From Rattus norvegicus (Eukaryota; Chordata; Mammalia; Rodentia; Muridae): a stretch of DNA of 64,000 bases. How positions within the stretch are numbered: the stretch's first letter is position 1; each line of letters opens with the position of its first letter. The notes below the pieces were generated by a model. It did not search any database and was not told the DNA's origin. It saw only the letters and a program-made list of their open reading frames with translations. The stretch is from the NCBI RefSeq assembly GCF_036323735.1, contig NC_086020.1, positions 130,248,710 through 130,312,709 on the forward strand, read 5' to 3'. Of the stretch, positions 36,688-48,650 are shown piece after piece. A program made the position numbers and the translations under genes.

Positions 36688-39600
36688 CTAATAGCCACTT
36701 ATCAATGAGTGCATACCATGTGTGTTTTTCTGTGACTGGGTTATCTCACTCAGAATGATAATTTCCAGTTCCATCCAGTTGCCTATTAATTTCATAAAGT
36801 TTTTTTGATAGCAGAGTAATATTCCATTGTGTACATGTACCTTATTTGCTGCATCCATTCCTCTGTTGAAGGGCATCTGGGCCCTTTCCAACTTCTGGCT
36901 GTTATAAATAAGGCTGCTATGAACATAGTGGAACATGTGTCTTTGCTATGTGTTGGAGAATCTTCTGGGTATATACCCAAGAGAGGTATAGCTGGGTCCT
37001 CAGGTAGTGGAATGTCCAATTTTCTGAGGAACCTCCAGACTGATTTCCAGAATGGTTGTAATAATCTTCGATCCAACCAAGAATGGAGGAGTGATCCTCT
37101 TTCTCCACATCCTCACCAGCATCTGCTATCGCCAGAGTTTTAATCTTAGCCATTCTGACTGGTGTCTGGTAGAATATCAGTGTTGTTTTGATTTACATTT
37201 CCCTTACGACTAAAGATGTTTAACATTTGTCTAGGTGCTTCTCAGCCATTTGGCATTCTTCAGCTGTGAATTCTTTGTTCAGCACTGAACCCCATTTTTA
37301 AATAGGGTTATTTGTCTCCCTGCAGTCTAACTTCTTGAGTTCTTTATATATTTTGGATATAAGCCCTCTATCAGTTGTAGGATTGGTAAAGATCTTTTCC
37401 CAACCTGTTGGTTGCTGCTTTATCTTAACAACAGTGTCTCTTGGCCTTACAGAAGCTTTGTAGTTTTATGAGATCCCAGTTGAAGATTCTTGATCATATA
37501 ACATAAGTCATTGGTGTTTTTTTCAGGAATTTTTCTCCAATGCCCATTGGTTTGAGATTCTTTCCCACTTTTTCTTTTATTAGTTTGAGTGTATCTGGCT
37601 TGATGTGGAGGTCCTTGATCCACTTGGACTTAAGCTTTGTACAGGGTGATAAGCATGGATCGATCTGCATTCTTCTACATGTTGCCCTCCAGTTGAACCA
37701 GCACCATTTGCTGAAAATGCTATCTTTTTTCCATTGGATGGTTTTGGCTCCTTTGTCAAAAATCAAGTGCTCATAGGTGTGTGGGTTCATTTCTGGGTCT
37801 TCAATTCTATTCCATTGCTCTATCTGTCTGTCTCTGTACCAATACCATGCAGTTTTTATCACTATTGCTCTGTAATACTGCTTGAGTTCAGGGATAGTGA
37901 TTCCTCCTGAAGTCCTTTTTTTGTTGAGGATAATTTAAGCTATCCTGGGTTTTTTGTTATTCCAGATGAATTTGCAAATTGTTCTGTCTAACTCTCTGAA
38001 GAATTGGATTGGTGTTTTGATGGGGATTGGGTGGAATCTGTAGATGGTTTTTGGTAAAATGGACATTTTTACTATATTTTCCATCTTCTGAGATCTTCTT
38101 CAATTTCTTTCTTTAGAGGCTTGAAGTTCTTATCATACAGATCTTTCATTTGCTTGGTTAAAATCACACTGAGGTATTTTATATTATTTGGGACTATTAT
38201 GAAGGTTGTCATTTCTCTAATTTATTTCTCAGCTTGTTTCTCTTTTATGTAGAGGAAGGATACTGATTTCTTTGAGTTAATTTTATTCCCAGCCACTTTG
38301 CTGAAGGTGTTTCTCAGGTATAGTAGTTCTCTGGTAAAACTTTTGGGATCATTTAAATATACTATCATATCATCGGCAAATAATGATATTTTGACTTCTT
38401 CCCTTCTAATCTGTCTCCCTTTGATCTCCTTTTGTTGTCTGATTGCTCTGTCTAGGACTTCAAGAACTATATTGAATAAGTAGGGATAGAGTGGGCAGAC
38501 TTGTCTAGTGCCTGATTTTAGTGGGATTTCTTCAAGTTTCCCTCCATTTAGTTTAATATTAGCTACTTGTTTGCTGTATTTGCTTTATTATGTTTAGGTA
38601 TTGGCCTTGAATTCCTGCTCTTTCCAGGACTTTTATCATGAAGGGGTGTTGAATTTTGTCAAATGCTTTCTCAGCATCTAATGAAATGATCATGTGCTTT
38701 TTATCTTTCAATTTGTTTACATAGGAGATTACATTGAAGGTTTTCCATATATTAAACCATCCCTGCATGCCTGGGATGAAGCCTACTTGATCATGATGGA
38801 TAACTGTTTTGATGTGCTCTTGGATTCGGTTTGCCAGAATTTTATTGAGTATTTTTGCGTCGACGTTCATAAGGGAAATTGGTCTGAAGTTATCTTTCTT
38901 TGTTGGGTCTTTGTGTGGTTTAGGTTTAAGAGTAATTGTGGCTTTATAGAAGGAATTCTGTAGCACTCCATCTGTTTCAATTTTGTGGAATACTTTGGAT
39001 AGTATTGGTATGAGTTCTTCTATTAAGGTCTGATAGAATTCTGCACTGAACCCAACTAGACATGGAATTCTTTTGGTTGGGAGACTTTCAATGACTGCTT
39101 CTATTTCCTTAGGAGTTATGGGGTTGTTTAAATGGTTGATCTGTTCCTGATTTAACTTCAGTACCTGGTATCTGTCTAGGAAATTGTCCATTTCCTCCAG
39201 ATTTTGTTGAATGTAAGCTTTTGTAGTAGGATCTGATGATTTTTTTTAATTTCCTCTGATTCTGTAGTTATGTCTCCCTTTTCATTACTCATTTTGTTAA
39301 TTTGTACACACTTTCTGTGTCCTCTCATTAGTCCGGCTAAGGGTCTTTCTATCTTGTTGTTTTTCTCAAAGAACCAACTTTTGGTTCTGTTGATTCTTTC
39401 TATGGTCCTTTTTGTTTATACTTTGTTGATTTCAGCTCTGAGTTTGATTATTTCCTGCCTTCTACTACTCTTGGGTGTATTTGGTTCTTTTTGTTCTAGA
39501 GTTTTTAGGTGTGCTGTCAAGCTCCTGATGTATGCTCTCTCCTGTTTCTTTCTTCAGGAACTCAGAGCTATAAGTTTTCCTCTTAGCACAGCTTTCATTG

Positions 39601-40472
39601 TGTCCCATAAGTTTGGGTATGTTGTACCTTCATTTTCATTAAATTCTGAGAATTCTTTAATTTTCTTCTTATTTCTTCCTTGACCAGATTATCGTTGAGT
39701 AGAGCACTGTTCAACTTCCATGTATATGTGGGCGTTCTTCCCTTATTGTTACTGAAGACTACCTTAAGCCCGTGGTGGTCTGTTAGGATGCTTGGGATTA
39801 TTTCTATCTTTCTCTACCTGTTGAGGCCTGTTTTATGACAAAATATAGGGTCAGTTTTGGAAAAAGTACCATGAGGTGGTGAGAAGAAGGTATATCTTTT
39901 TGTTTTAGGATAGAATATTCTATAAATATCTGTTAAGTCCATTTGGTTCATGACTTCTCTTAGTCTGTCTACGTCTCTGTTTAATTTCTATTTCCATGTT
40001 CTGTCCATTGATGAGACTGTGGTGTTGAAATCTACTATTATTGTGTGGTGCAATGTGTGCTTTGAGCTTTAGTAAGGTTTCTTTTATGTATGTAGGTGCC
40101 CTTGTATTTGGAGCATAGATATTTATGACTGAGAGTTCATCTTGGTGGATTTTTTTTTCTTTCATGAATATGAAGTGTCCTTCCTTATCTTTTTTGATGA
40201 CTTTTAGTTGGAAATTGATTTTATTTGATATTAGAATGGCTACTCCAGCTTGCTTCTTCTGACCATTTGCTTGGAAAGTTGTTTTCCAGCCTTTCACTCT
40301 GAGGTAGTTAGTGTCTGTCTTTGTCTCTGAGGTGTGTTTCCTGCAGGCAGCAGAATGCAGGGTCTTCATTGTGTATCCAGTTTGTTAATCTATGTCTTTT
40401 TATTTGGGAATTGAGACCATTAATGTTGAGAGATATTAAGAAATAGTGATTATTGCTTCCTGTTATATTCAT
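36688..40472 (-). pseudogene. L1 ORF2 (endonuclease-reverse transcriptase), broken
   Basis: ORF2p normally nicks DNA with an N-terminal APE-type endonuclease and copies L1 RNA with its reverse transcriptase at the nick. Here the likely start is MNITGSNNHYFLISLNINGL (40472 downward). The endonuclease is seen at 39920-40369 (RVKGW, KKQAGVAILIS, INIYAPNTRAP) and RT motifs at 38559-39191 (FRPISLMN, GFIPGMQGW, SLDAEKAFDKI). The catalytic FADD lies at 38369-38380, and the C-terminal region ends at MHSLISGY before the stop at 36688. Length is about 1,260 codons, normal for L1, but the frame is cut into many pieces, so no full protein can be made. Confidence 0.93.
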
Positions 40473-40546
40473 ATTTGGATGTGAAGTTATGTTTGTGTGC
40501 TTTTCTTATCTTTGTTTTGTTGCCAAGATGATTAGTTTCTTTCTTT

Positions 40547-41606
40547 TTATAGGGTGTAGCTTGCCTCCTTATGTTGGGCTTTACCATTTATTATCCTTTG
40601 TAGCACTGGATTTGTAGAAAGATATTGTGTAAATTTGGTTTTGTCATGGAATATCTTGGTTTCTCCATCTGTGTTAAATGAGAGTTTTTTGGATACAGTA
40701 ATCTAGGCTGGCATTTGTGTTCTCTTAGGATCTGTATGACATCTGTCTAGGATCTTCTGGCTTTTCATAGTCTCTGGCAAGAAGTCTGGTGTGATTCTGA
40801 TAGGTCAGCCTTTATATGTTACTTGACCTTTTCCCCTTACTGCTTTCAATATTCTTTCTTTGTTTTGTGCACTTGGTATTTTGACTATTATGTGACGAGA
40901 GGAGTTTCTTTTCTGGTCCAATCTATTTGGAGTTCTGTAAGCTTCTTGTATGTCTATGGGTATCTCTTTCTTTAGGTTAGGGTAGTTTTCTTCTATGATT
41001 TTATTGAAGATATTTACTGGTCCTTTGAGCTGGGAGTCTTCACTCTCTTCTATACCTATTATCCTTAGGTTTGATCTTCTCATTGAGTCCTGGATTTCCT
41101 GTAAGTTTTGGGCCAGTAGCTTTTTCTTTTTTACATTATCTTTGACCATTGTATCGATGATGTCTATGGAATCTTCTAATCCTGAGATTTTCTCTTCTAT
41201 CTCTTGTATTCTGTTGGTGATACTTATATTTACAGCACCTTGTCTTTCCTTTGGTTTTCTATATCCAGGGTTGTTTCCCTTTGTCCTTTCTTTATTGCTT
41301 CTATTTCCATTTTTAATTCTTCACCTGTTTAATTGTATTTTCCTGTAATTCTTTCAGGGATTTTTGTGTTTCCTTTCTAATTTCTTCTACTTGTTTATTT
41401 GTGTTTTCCTGCATTTCTCTAAGGGAGTTCTTTATGTCTTTCTTGAAGTCCTCCATCATCATGATCAAATGTGATTTGAAATCTAGATCTTGCTTTTCTG
41501 GTGTGTTTGGATATTCAGTGTTTGCTTTGGTAGTAGAATTGTGCTCTGATGATGCCATGTACTCTTGGATTCTGTTGCTTGGGTTCCTGCATTTGCCTCT
41601 CGCCTT
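40547..41606 (-). pseudogene. L1 ORF1 (RNA-binding chaperone), broken
   Basis: ORF1p forms coiled-coil trimers that coat L1 RNA. The coiled-coil part is at 41313-41558 (MMEDFKKDIKNSLREMQENT) and the RRM part at 40805-41149 (RRSNLRIIGIEESED, AYRTPNRLDQKR). The stop is at 40547. Relative to the ORF1 of the second L1 in the window, whose start reads ATGGTGAGAGGC, this copy reads AAGGCGAGAGGC, so the ancestral initiator at 41606 has changed ATG to AAG. The next in-frame ATG is at 41558. Internal frameshifts also separate the two domains. Confidence 0.9.
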
Positions 41607-41675
41607 CAGGTTGCCTCTGTTGTTACCTTGTTCTCCTATTTCTGAAATTTTCTTATATGGATTTTAAAGAAAAAT

Positions 41676-42835
41676 CATATTTTCTGTCTGATAAAATATT
41701 ATTTACCTTTAAATGGAACATTCATTTGATTCCAATGTCACAATTCATAGAAGAGTGTTGACTAGCACAGATTCACCAAGAGATGTAGTCAAAGAGAATG
41801 TGCAACAGAATGGGGATGTTGGGATCCTTATCCTCTCTCTGTTAGACTGACAGAAAATCAGTCATTATCTATTATTCTCCAAACCAGTGTTGCTCAACAT
41901 ATACATATTCCCTAAGTGGACCCAGTCTTTGATAAAGAAAATGACATAGCTTTATTTTTACTGATTCATTTCATCCCTTGCCAAAGACAAAAAAAAATGT
42001 TTTTGGTTCTGTGCCAGGAGAAGATGGTCAGTTCATGGAATAAAAGCATCTAAGGATTTGGGTATCCTCCTAAGCCTGTAATTTTCAGGAGGTTTTAAAT
42101 TCATGTTAACTCATTTCCCTCTTTCTCCAATTGGTCAAAATTTCTCTGTAACTGGCCCCTTACTGTTTGATGTTTCTGATGGCTTTTGCTTCAGGTAAAA
42201 AGTCCTTGGCTATAACTATTTGTTTGCCTGCCTTCCCATTTGTGGTGTGATGATTACAATTCTCTGATAGTACCAGGGAACTTCAGTAATTTTCAGATTG
42301 CTCATGGCCTTTCGTTATCTAAGGATAATTCTTTTATGCCCACCCAAAAATGGAAGATTCTTTTGTCATTAACACCTTAGTGATATGTATGTTCTACATA
42401 TCAAGCCAAGAGAAATATCAATGACTGAATGAAAAATGGAACGATATAAGTCATAAGTGATATGAAATAACAAAATAATCATGTACGTTATTAACAAGAA
42501 GAAAAGAGATTTCACAGATGAAAAGGAAGCAGTAACATTAGTAGACAAAAAGAAAGACAAATTGACTTAAACAATAGTGTGTTCTCTCTCATGAAATTAA
42601 ACAACAGCAGTTTTCACTATGTTATTTACTGCATTGTATCCATCACTGCAATGATAGTTTTTCAAGTGCACTTATTGTACATTACAAAATGAAAGAATCT
42701 TTCTCCACATTGGTTTAGCATTTTTATACTATGTGATAAATATTAAGCATTTTGTAATGTTATATGGTTATTTTCAGGGTATACTTACATTGTAATCATG
42801 ATTTTATTTTATTAAAGTTTTATTACTTTTAAGTA
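41676..42835. other. Unassigned stretch
   Basis: No gene or clear repeat seen. Confidence 0.4.
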
Positions 42836-42996
42836 CATATAGATTTGTGTCTGTCTAGGTGGACATGCACATGAGTACATATTTCCTAGCAAACCAGAAA
42901 TCTTAGATTCCCTGAACCAAGAGTTAGAGATGATTGTGATCCACCAATACTAAATGCTAGGAACTCCTCAAGTCCTCTGAAGAAGCACTATAGAAT
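42836..42996 (-). mobile_element. B3 SINE, left part (split by L1)
   Basis: Diverged inverted B3 ('gtggacatgcacatgagtac', 'agattccctgaaccaagagt', 'gaactcctcaagtcctctga'). It is cut where the twin-primed L1 entered, and continues at 45595-45650. Confidence 0.65.
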
Positions 42997-43385
42997 TATG
43001 TTTTCTAGTTCCATCTACTTGTCTATGAATATCATGAAATCATTGTTTTTAATAGCTGATTAGTACTCCATTGTGTAAATGTACCACATTTTCTGTATCC
43101 ATTCTTCTTTTGAGGGACATCTTGGTTGTTTCCAAATTCTGGCTATTATAAATATTCTATAAACAGAGTGGAGCATGTATCCTTGTTATATGTTGGAGCA
43201 TCTTTTGTGCTTATGCCTAGGAGTGCTATAGCTGGATCCTCAGTAATGGTATCACTGAGACTTCATGTAGAAATATTTTCAATTTTCTGAGGAACTGCCA
43301 GACTGATTTCCAGAGTGATTGTACAAACTTGCAATTCCACCGGCAATGAAAGGATCTCCACATCCTTGCTAACATCTGCTGTCAC

Positions 43386-44277
43386 CTGAGTTCTCTTCTT
43401 TTTTTATCTTCTGTTTTTATTAAATTGGTTATCTCTTATTTACATTTTAAATGTTATTCCCTTTCCCGGTTTCTTGTCCATCAGGCCCCTAACACTTACC
43501 CCTCTTCTTCTATATGGGTGTTTCCCTCTCCATCCACCCTCCATTACTGCCCCCCAACAATCCCCTACACTGGGGGTCCAACCTTAGCAGCACCAAGGGC
43601 TTTCCCTTCCACTCGTTTCCCAACAAGGCTATTCACTGCTACAAATGAAGTTGGAGCCCAGGGTCCATCCATGTATACTCTTTGGGTAGTGGTTTAGTCC
43701 CTGGAAGCTCTAGTTGGTTGATATTGTTGTTCTTATGGAGTTGCAAGACCTTTCAGGTCCTTCAGATCTTTCTCTAATTCCTCCAACAGGGGTCCTGTTC
43801 TCAGTTCAGTGGTTTGCTGCTGGCATTCGCCTCTGTATTTGACATGTTCTGGCTGCATCTCTCAGGAGAGATCTATATCCGGTTCCTGTCACTTCTTAGC
43901 TTCATCCATCTTATTATGTGGGGCATATAAATATATAGGCTCTGAATGGCCATTCCTTCAGTCTCTGCTCCCAACTTTTCCTCCCTATCCTCTCCTATGG
44001 TTATGTTTGTTCCTCTTTTAATGAAGGAATGAGGCATCCACATTTTGGTCATCCTTCTTGAGATTCATGTGGCCTGTGCATCTTGGGTAATTTGAGCATT
44101 TGAGCTAATATCCACTTATCAATGAGGGCATACCATGTGTGTTTTTCTGTCATTGGGTTACCTCACTCAGGATGATATTTTCTAGTTCCATCATTTGCCT
44201 ATGAATTTCATGAAGTCATTATTTGTGATAGCTGAGTAGTACTCCATTGTGTAGATGTACCACATTTTCTGAGTTCT
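43386..44277 (-). mobile_element. L1 nested inside the twin-primed L1
   Basis: Inverted L1 3' end (43395-44268): a short T-rich start, 'attaaattggttatctctta', the 3'UTR, and a little ORF2 up to 'tgtaccacattttct'. The TSD 'ctgagttct' occurs at 43386-43394 and 44269-44277. Removing the insert rejoins the host L1 as '...cacctgagttcttgatctta...', its normal ORF2 antisense text. Confidence 0.93.
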
Positions 44278-45548
44278 TGATCTTAACCATTCTGACTAGC
44301 ATGAGGTGGAATCTCAGGGCCATTTTGATTTGCAATTCCCTAATGACTAAGGATGTTGCAATTCCTTTAATTGCTTTTTAGCCATGCAAGTTTCCTCAGT
44401 TGAGAATTCTGTTTAGAGTGAGGTATCGCAGACACAAAAGAATACAACATGGTATGTACTCACTGATAAGAGGATATTAGTTGAGAAACCCATAATGCCC
44501 AGAATACAACCCACAAGCCATTTGGAGATTAGGAGAAAGGAAGACGAGTGTGTGGATGCTTCAGTCCTGCACTGAAGTGGGAGGTGACAGGATGATAGAG
44601 GGAAGTAGAGAAAGGGAGAGACCTTGGAGGGAGGGAGGAGGGAGAGGAAGTAGAGGGGACAAGAGAGAGGTACAGAGGGTCAGAAAATAAAATAAAAATA
44701 TTTAGTGGTGGGTTGTGGGGAGAGAAAATATGGGTTGCCATTATAGTGTCCCAGACTCAAGGGAAATTAGAAGCTCCCAGGACACAACATGGATGATGTT
44801 AGCAAAGAAGAGGAGAAAGAACACGTAGAAACCACCTCCACTAAATAGGCACGGTCTCTGATAGAGGAATGGGGCCACACACCTGTCTCAAAGTTTTTAA
44901 CCCAGAAATGTTGCTGTCCAAAAGAAGAACAGGGACTACCGTGGAGCAGAGACTGAAGGACAGGCCATCTGGGAATGGCCCCACCTGGGGATTCATCCTG
45001 TCTGCAGACACCAAACCCAACACTGTTGCTGTTGCCAAGAGACACTTCCCTGACAGGAACCTGGTTTGGCTGCTCCTTGGGAGGCTTAGGCAGCAACTGG
45101 CCAATGCAGATGTGAATGCTTGACGCCAACTATCAGAATCAGCTCAGGGACCCTCATGAGGGAGCTGGTGGAAGGACTGGAGGATTTGAGGAGGATTGCA
45201 ACCCCATAGGAAGAACAACATCAGCTGTCCACACCATCCAATGCTCCCAGGGACTAGACCACCAACCAAGGAGTGTACAGAGAGAGAACCATGGTTCCAG
45301 ATAATATCTGTAGCTGAGGATGGCCTTGTCTAATATCAAAGGGAGGAGAGGTCCTCGGTCCTGTGGAAGTTGGATCCCTTAGCATAGGGAGATGCTGGAG
45401 GGGTAGGGCGGGAGAAGGTGAATGGGTAGGGAGCACCCTCATAGGGGAAAAGGGGACAGAGGAGAGGAAGGTTGTGGAATGGGAGTCTTGAAGTAGAGTA
45501 ACCAGGAAGTGGGATATGATTGGACATGTAAATGAATGGAATGATTAA

Positions 45549-45549
45549 C

Positions 45550-45593
<44 letters not shown>
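45549..45593 (+). repeat. (AAT)n microsatellite in L1 tail
   Basis: About 15 AAT units replace the simple poly(A) at the 3' end of the twin-primed L1. Confidence 0.95.
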
Positions 45594-45594
<1 letters not shown>

Positions 45595-45595
<1 letters not shown>

Positions 45596-45650
45596 GAAGC
45601 ACTACAGAATCTTAATATCTAAGCATTTTCTCTTGCCCTAGAATTATTTT
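45595..45650 (-). mobile_element. B3 SINE, right part
   Basis: 'aatcttaatatctaagcatt' and 'ttctcttgccc' align with the inverted B3 head ('gctcttaaccactgagccat', 'ctctccagccc'), completing the SINE begun at 42836. Confidence 0.55.
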
Positions 45651-45984
45651 ATTAATAACCTAAAACTTTTTAGATTATGCCTTTCATACATAGCTTGATC
45701 CGACAATTAATTGATTTTTAAATCAATTATAAGCCAGTGAAAATAGTGTTTGTATAGTATGTAAGAATACTTCAATTTAAATATAATTATACTTTCTTCC
45801 TACAATTTCCTCCCTCCATCTGTTACAATACTCCATGTCTTCAAAGACATCCCATGTTTACTTCCATTTCTTCTCAAAATGATAGTCTTATTTCTTGATT
45901 AATATTGTTTTATACACAAATATATAAATGCCAACAGCTGAGTTCACTTTTGTTGATTATATATCTTCGTGTAGATGACTAACA
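45651..45984. other. Unassigned AT-rich stretch
   Basis: No gene seen. Confidence 0.4.
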
Positions 45985-46340
45985 ATTTAAAATATGGTCC
46001 ATATACACAGTAAAATATTATTCAGATATAAAGAAAAATTAAATCATGAAAATTAAAGTAAATGAATAGACCTAGAAAACATTTTATTGAGTGAAACAAC
46101 CCAGATTCAGACAGACAAATATCACCTGGTCTCATCTTCAGTAGTTCAGTGCTCCACATCTTCAGATTGGGGTATATTACACGAAGAAACAAGGAAAGTA
46201 TAAAGAAATCATGGGATTCAAGGCTTGAGAGGGTAATATCAAGACACATAAGATATGAAAGGTGGAAAAGTAAATGTATTGAGTGTTTTGATTGGGGAAA
46301 AGAGATTTTAAGAAAGGGCAATGCACTTGTTGGATAAAAC
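45985..46340 (+). mobile_element. Old L1 ORF2 end / 3'UTR start
   Basis: 'ccatatacacagtaaaatat' and 'tattcagatataaag', then 'ttattgagtgaaacaaccca' and 'gacagacaaatatcac' follow an old L1 ORF2 terminus in the right order. Heavily diverged. Confidence 0.65.
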
Positions 46341-46379
46341 TCATAGAAATATTTTATAGTTGACTAATATTCCATAGGA

Positions 46380-46440
46380 TATATACATATATATAATGTA
46401 GATATATATATATACATATAAAAAATATACTTTAGGTGAT
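46380..46440. repeat. (TA)-rich low-complexity tract
   Basis: Runs of 'atatatata' separated by short interruptions. Confidence 0.85.
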
Positions 46441-46569
46441 ATTACCCCCCTTGAAAGCCATGGATTATATAACAACACCACATGGTAGATATAAGAAGCT
46501 TCCATTTGAGTTATTTCAAAGAAGTCTACCTGACTCCTAAACAATTTAGACCACAGCCATTACTCTTGG

Positions 46570-47430
46570 TTTGAAACTCAAAGAGCTCTAAAGTCATTTC
46601 TTGTTATTGCAGATTGCCTCAGAGCTTTGAGCTGGAGTAAACCTGAAAACCTCCTTGCTATGGTCTAGTTTCCATGGTACCAGATACCATTACATAAAGA
46701 CATCTAGCAATACACCTAATTGCTGTGGCCTATGAACTACAACAATGACCATCAGGCTCATATATCCCAAATGGTACAATAGTGCCAATTATAGTGAAAA
46801 ACAGACTATAACTGGACTGAATTCCTTTTCAACAAGAAAGAAACTATGCCTGGTACTAGAAACCTGATTGACCAACTACTCTGGGCGCCAGACGATATGG
46901 GTCTTAGAAGAAAACCCACTACAACCACTTTGCTTGTTCATCAAAAGTACTAACTACATCCTAAAATACACCCTACACACAGACAGAAGTATAAACCCTA
47001 ATTCTAACCAAGAAGCTTCTCTCTATACAAATAGGACCATCCTATAAAAGTACAACGGCCAAAATGCAGAGATTAATAGATCATGGTTGCTACTGGGTAC
47101 ATTTACAACACAACTCCAATACCTAAGGATCAGAGAACATAACAGAGGAGGTGGCAAAAAGATTATAAGAGCCAGCCAGACAAGAAGTCTGCTCTGAGAC
47201 TTTGCCAATTTGAAAGGCAATTTAAATGCATCCTGAAAACTAACAATATCAACATACATGATACCATGAAAAAGTGAATATCTCCTAAGGTCTAAGCTCT
47301 AGAAAATGATATACAGGCATCTAATGACTGCTCAGCAGGAGAATTAGCCTCTCCTGAACAAGAGCCTTCTAGTTGGTAATCCAATACTAAATGGTTAAGT
47401 GTGAAATCTGTAATAATTTTAATGACTTTG
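46570..47430 (+). repeat. Long rodent interspersed repeat, class uncertain
   Basis: A continuous ~860-bp block recognisable as a common rodent repeat: 'gctggagtaaacctgaaaac', 'ttatagtgaaaaacagacta', 'aacctgattgaccaactact', 'tcatcaaaagtactaactac', 'gcttctctctatacaaatag', 'ggtaatccaatactaaatgg'. I cannot assign it firmly; an RMER-type or L1-associated rodent repeat is possible. It encodes nothing I can identify. Confidence 0.55.
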
Positions 47431-47582
47431 TCTCAGGGAGCTTATTAGTTATAAAATTAATTAAAGTATCAAAATTAAAACTGTCATGGCCAAGGAAAGT
47501 GTAAAACATGTGTTTACAAGATGGCACACACATTTGTGTGGTTTACTAGAGATTTGTAATTTGCTCTGGTGATCTGTTCTTT

Positions 47583-47663
47583 TGTCTTCCTTCTTTCCTT
47601 CCTCCTTTCTTTCTTTCTTTCTTTCTTTACTTTTTTCTTTCTTCCTTTCTTTTTTCTTTCTAA
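47583..47663. repeat. (TTTC)n pyrimidine-rich tract
   Basis: Imperfect tttc/ttcc repeats. Confidence 0.93.
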
Positions 47664-47711
47664 TACACAGTCAATTTGATACCTGGTTCTAAAGAAGTAA
47701 TAACAATTAAG

Positions 47712-48010
47712 CTGTTTTGGGAAGACAGCTCAGTGGGTGAAACTGCCTGTGGTGAGGTCTGATGAACTCAGTTCCAGACTCCCACAACCCACATAAAAGC
47801 TAGATACAAAAGCCTAAGCTTCTTCAAATCCATGTCCTTTACTCAGACAGCAGACTGATAGGAGATAATTCATTGACACTCCTGGGCCTAGAAGCCTGGT
47901 TCGTACAATGCATGCTAACCCCTCTAGAACAAGATGGAAACAAGAGCATCTATACCCCAAAGCTGCTCTGCAATCTCTACAGATGTACACACATTACACA
48001 AGTACACAGA
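47712..48010 (+). mobile_element. B4/RSINE1-type SINE
   Basis: 'ttgggaagacagctcagtgg' and 'actgcctgtggtgaggtctg', then 'ccacataaaagctag'; the right part has 'ctctgcaatctctacagatg'. This is a tRNA-like head joined to a diverged body. Confidence 0.65.
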
Positions 48011-48139
48011 GATTCGTGAACCTTTAAGGAACATATTGGGCAGAAATAAATGAGCTTTAAATCCACTATGGTGGAGGGAGTTTTTCAGATGACATACAAA
48101 TAGAATGTAATCACCAGCAAATTAGCAGCAAATAATATT

Positions 48140-48348
48140 TGGTGTGTTTATAAAAAGATAGAGTGTGGGGATATGTTCTGGTGGATGTGTGGTGAGGTAT
48201 GGGGCAATGGGATGCCTCAGAGGTCCCAGGCTGAGGCATCCCCTCTCTTGTCAGACCATCCACACAACAGTATAGTATAGAATAGAGTTTATTCAAGGCA
48301 TGGGGAGGGAATGTGAGAGGATAGTAGAGGGAAAGAAAGGCAGGGAGA

Positions 48349-48425
<77 letters not shown>

Positions 48426-48650
48426 GATTAGAAAAGTAGAGGCCAGCAAGTGGAGAAAGGGGAAGGGAATGGGAAGAGAAAATTAGCAGGAAGGGAAGAG
48501 CAAAAACAAGGGAGAGAGGATGGGGCAAGCAGCCTCTATTATAGTGAGTCAGATAGACCTGACTGTTGCCAGGTAACTGTGGGGCAGAGCATACCTGGCA
48601 GTTGCCTGGTAACTGTGGGGTGGAGCTTAGACAATATGATAACAATGTTC
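48140..48650. repeat. LTR-like rodent repeat with GA tract and X-box pair
   Basis: The order is: 'gatgcctcag' and its inverse 'ctgaggcatc' (48210-48240), 'agagtttattcaaggcatgg', a (GA)n tract, then two tandem 36-bp units at 48557-48592 and 48593-48628. Each unit carries 'gttgccaggtaac' or 'gttgcctggtaac'. I have the impression of a known rodent endogenous-retrovirus LTR or LTR-like repeat but cannot name it. No retroviral gene is seen nearby. Confidence 0.4.
48345..48425 (+). repeat. (GA)n microsatellite
   Basis: Almost pure GA run with one AAAG interruption. The opposite strand encodes a Ser-Leu repeat artefact. Confidence 0.97.

Larger units (their letters stand above)
35943..41675 (-). 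mobile_element. Nearly full-length, inactive L1
   Basis: Inverted L1 of about 5.7 kb: poly(A)/3' end at 35957, 3'UTR to about 36687, ORF2 36688-40472, spacer, ORF1 40547-41606, and about 55 bp of 5'UTR ending at 41661. Promoter monomers are missing, so it is truncated within the 5'UTR. The probable TSD is 'ttttaaagagagat' (35943-35956) against 'ttttaaagaaaaat' (41662-41675), two mismatches in 14. This implies an older insertion than the rat L1 at 13316. Both reading frames are disrupted. Confidence 0.92.
42981..45610 (+). mobile_element. Twin-primed (5'-inverted) L1 with 16-bp TSD
   Basis: Outer TSD: 'agaagcactatagaat' (42981-42996) and 'agaagcactacagaat' (45595-45610), one mismatch. Inside, 42997 to about 44416 (minus the nested insert) is inverted ORF2 3' sequence, and from about 44417 to 45594 the same element runs forward: ORF2 end, Lx 3'UTR, 'ggacatgtaaatgaatgg', then an AAT-rich tail. 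In L1 order the inverted part stops at about '...ctagaaaata' and the forward part resumes at 'gagtgagg', with only about 7 nt lost. This is the classic product of twin priming during reverse transcription. No functional frame remains. Confidence 0.93.

Noticed and set aside
38694..41761. Long plus-strand frames (for example 39270-39683, 137 codons)
   Set aside because: They are antisense to L1 ORF2 and ORF1 on the minus strand, which explain the sequence fully.
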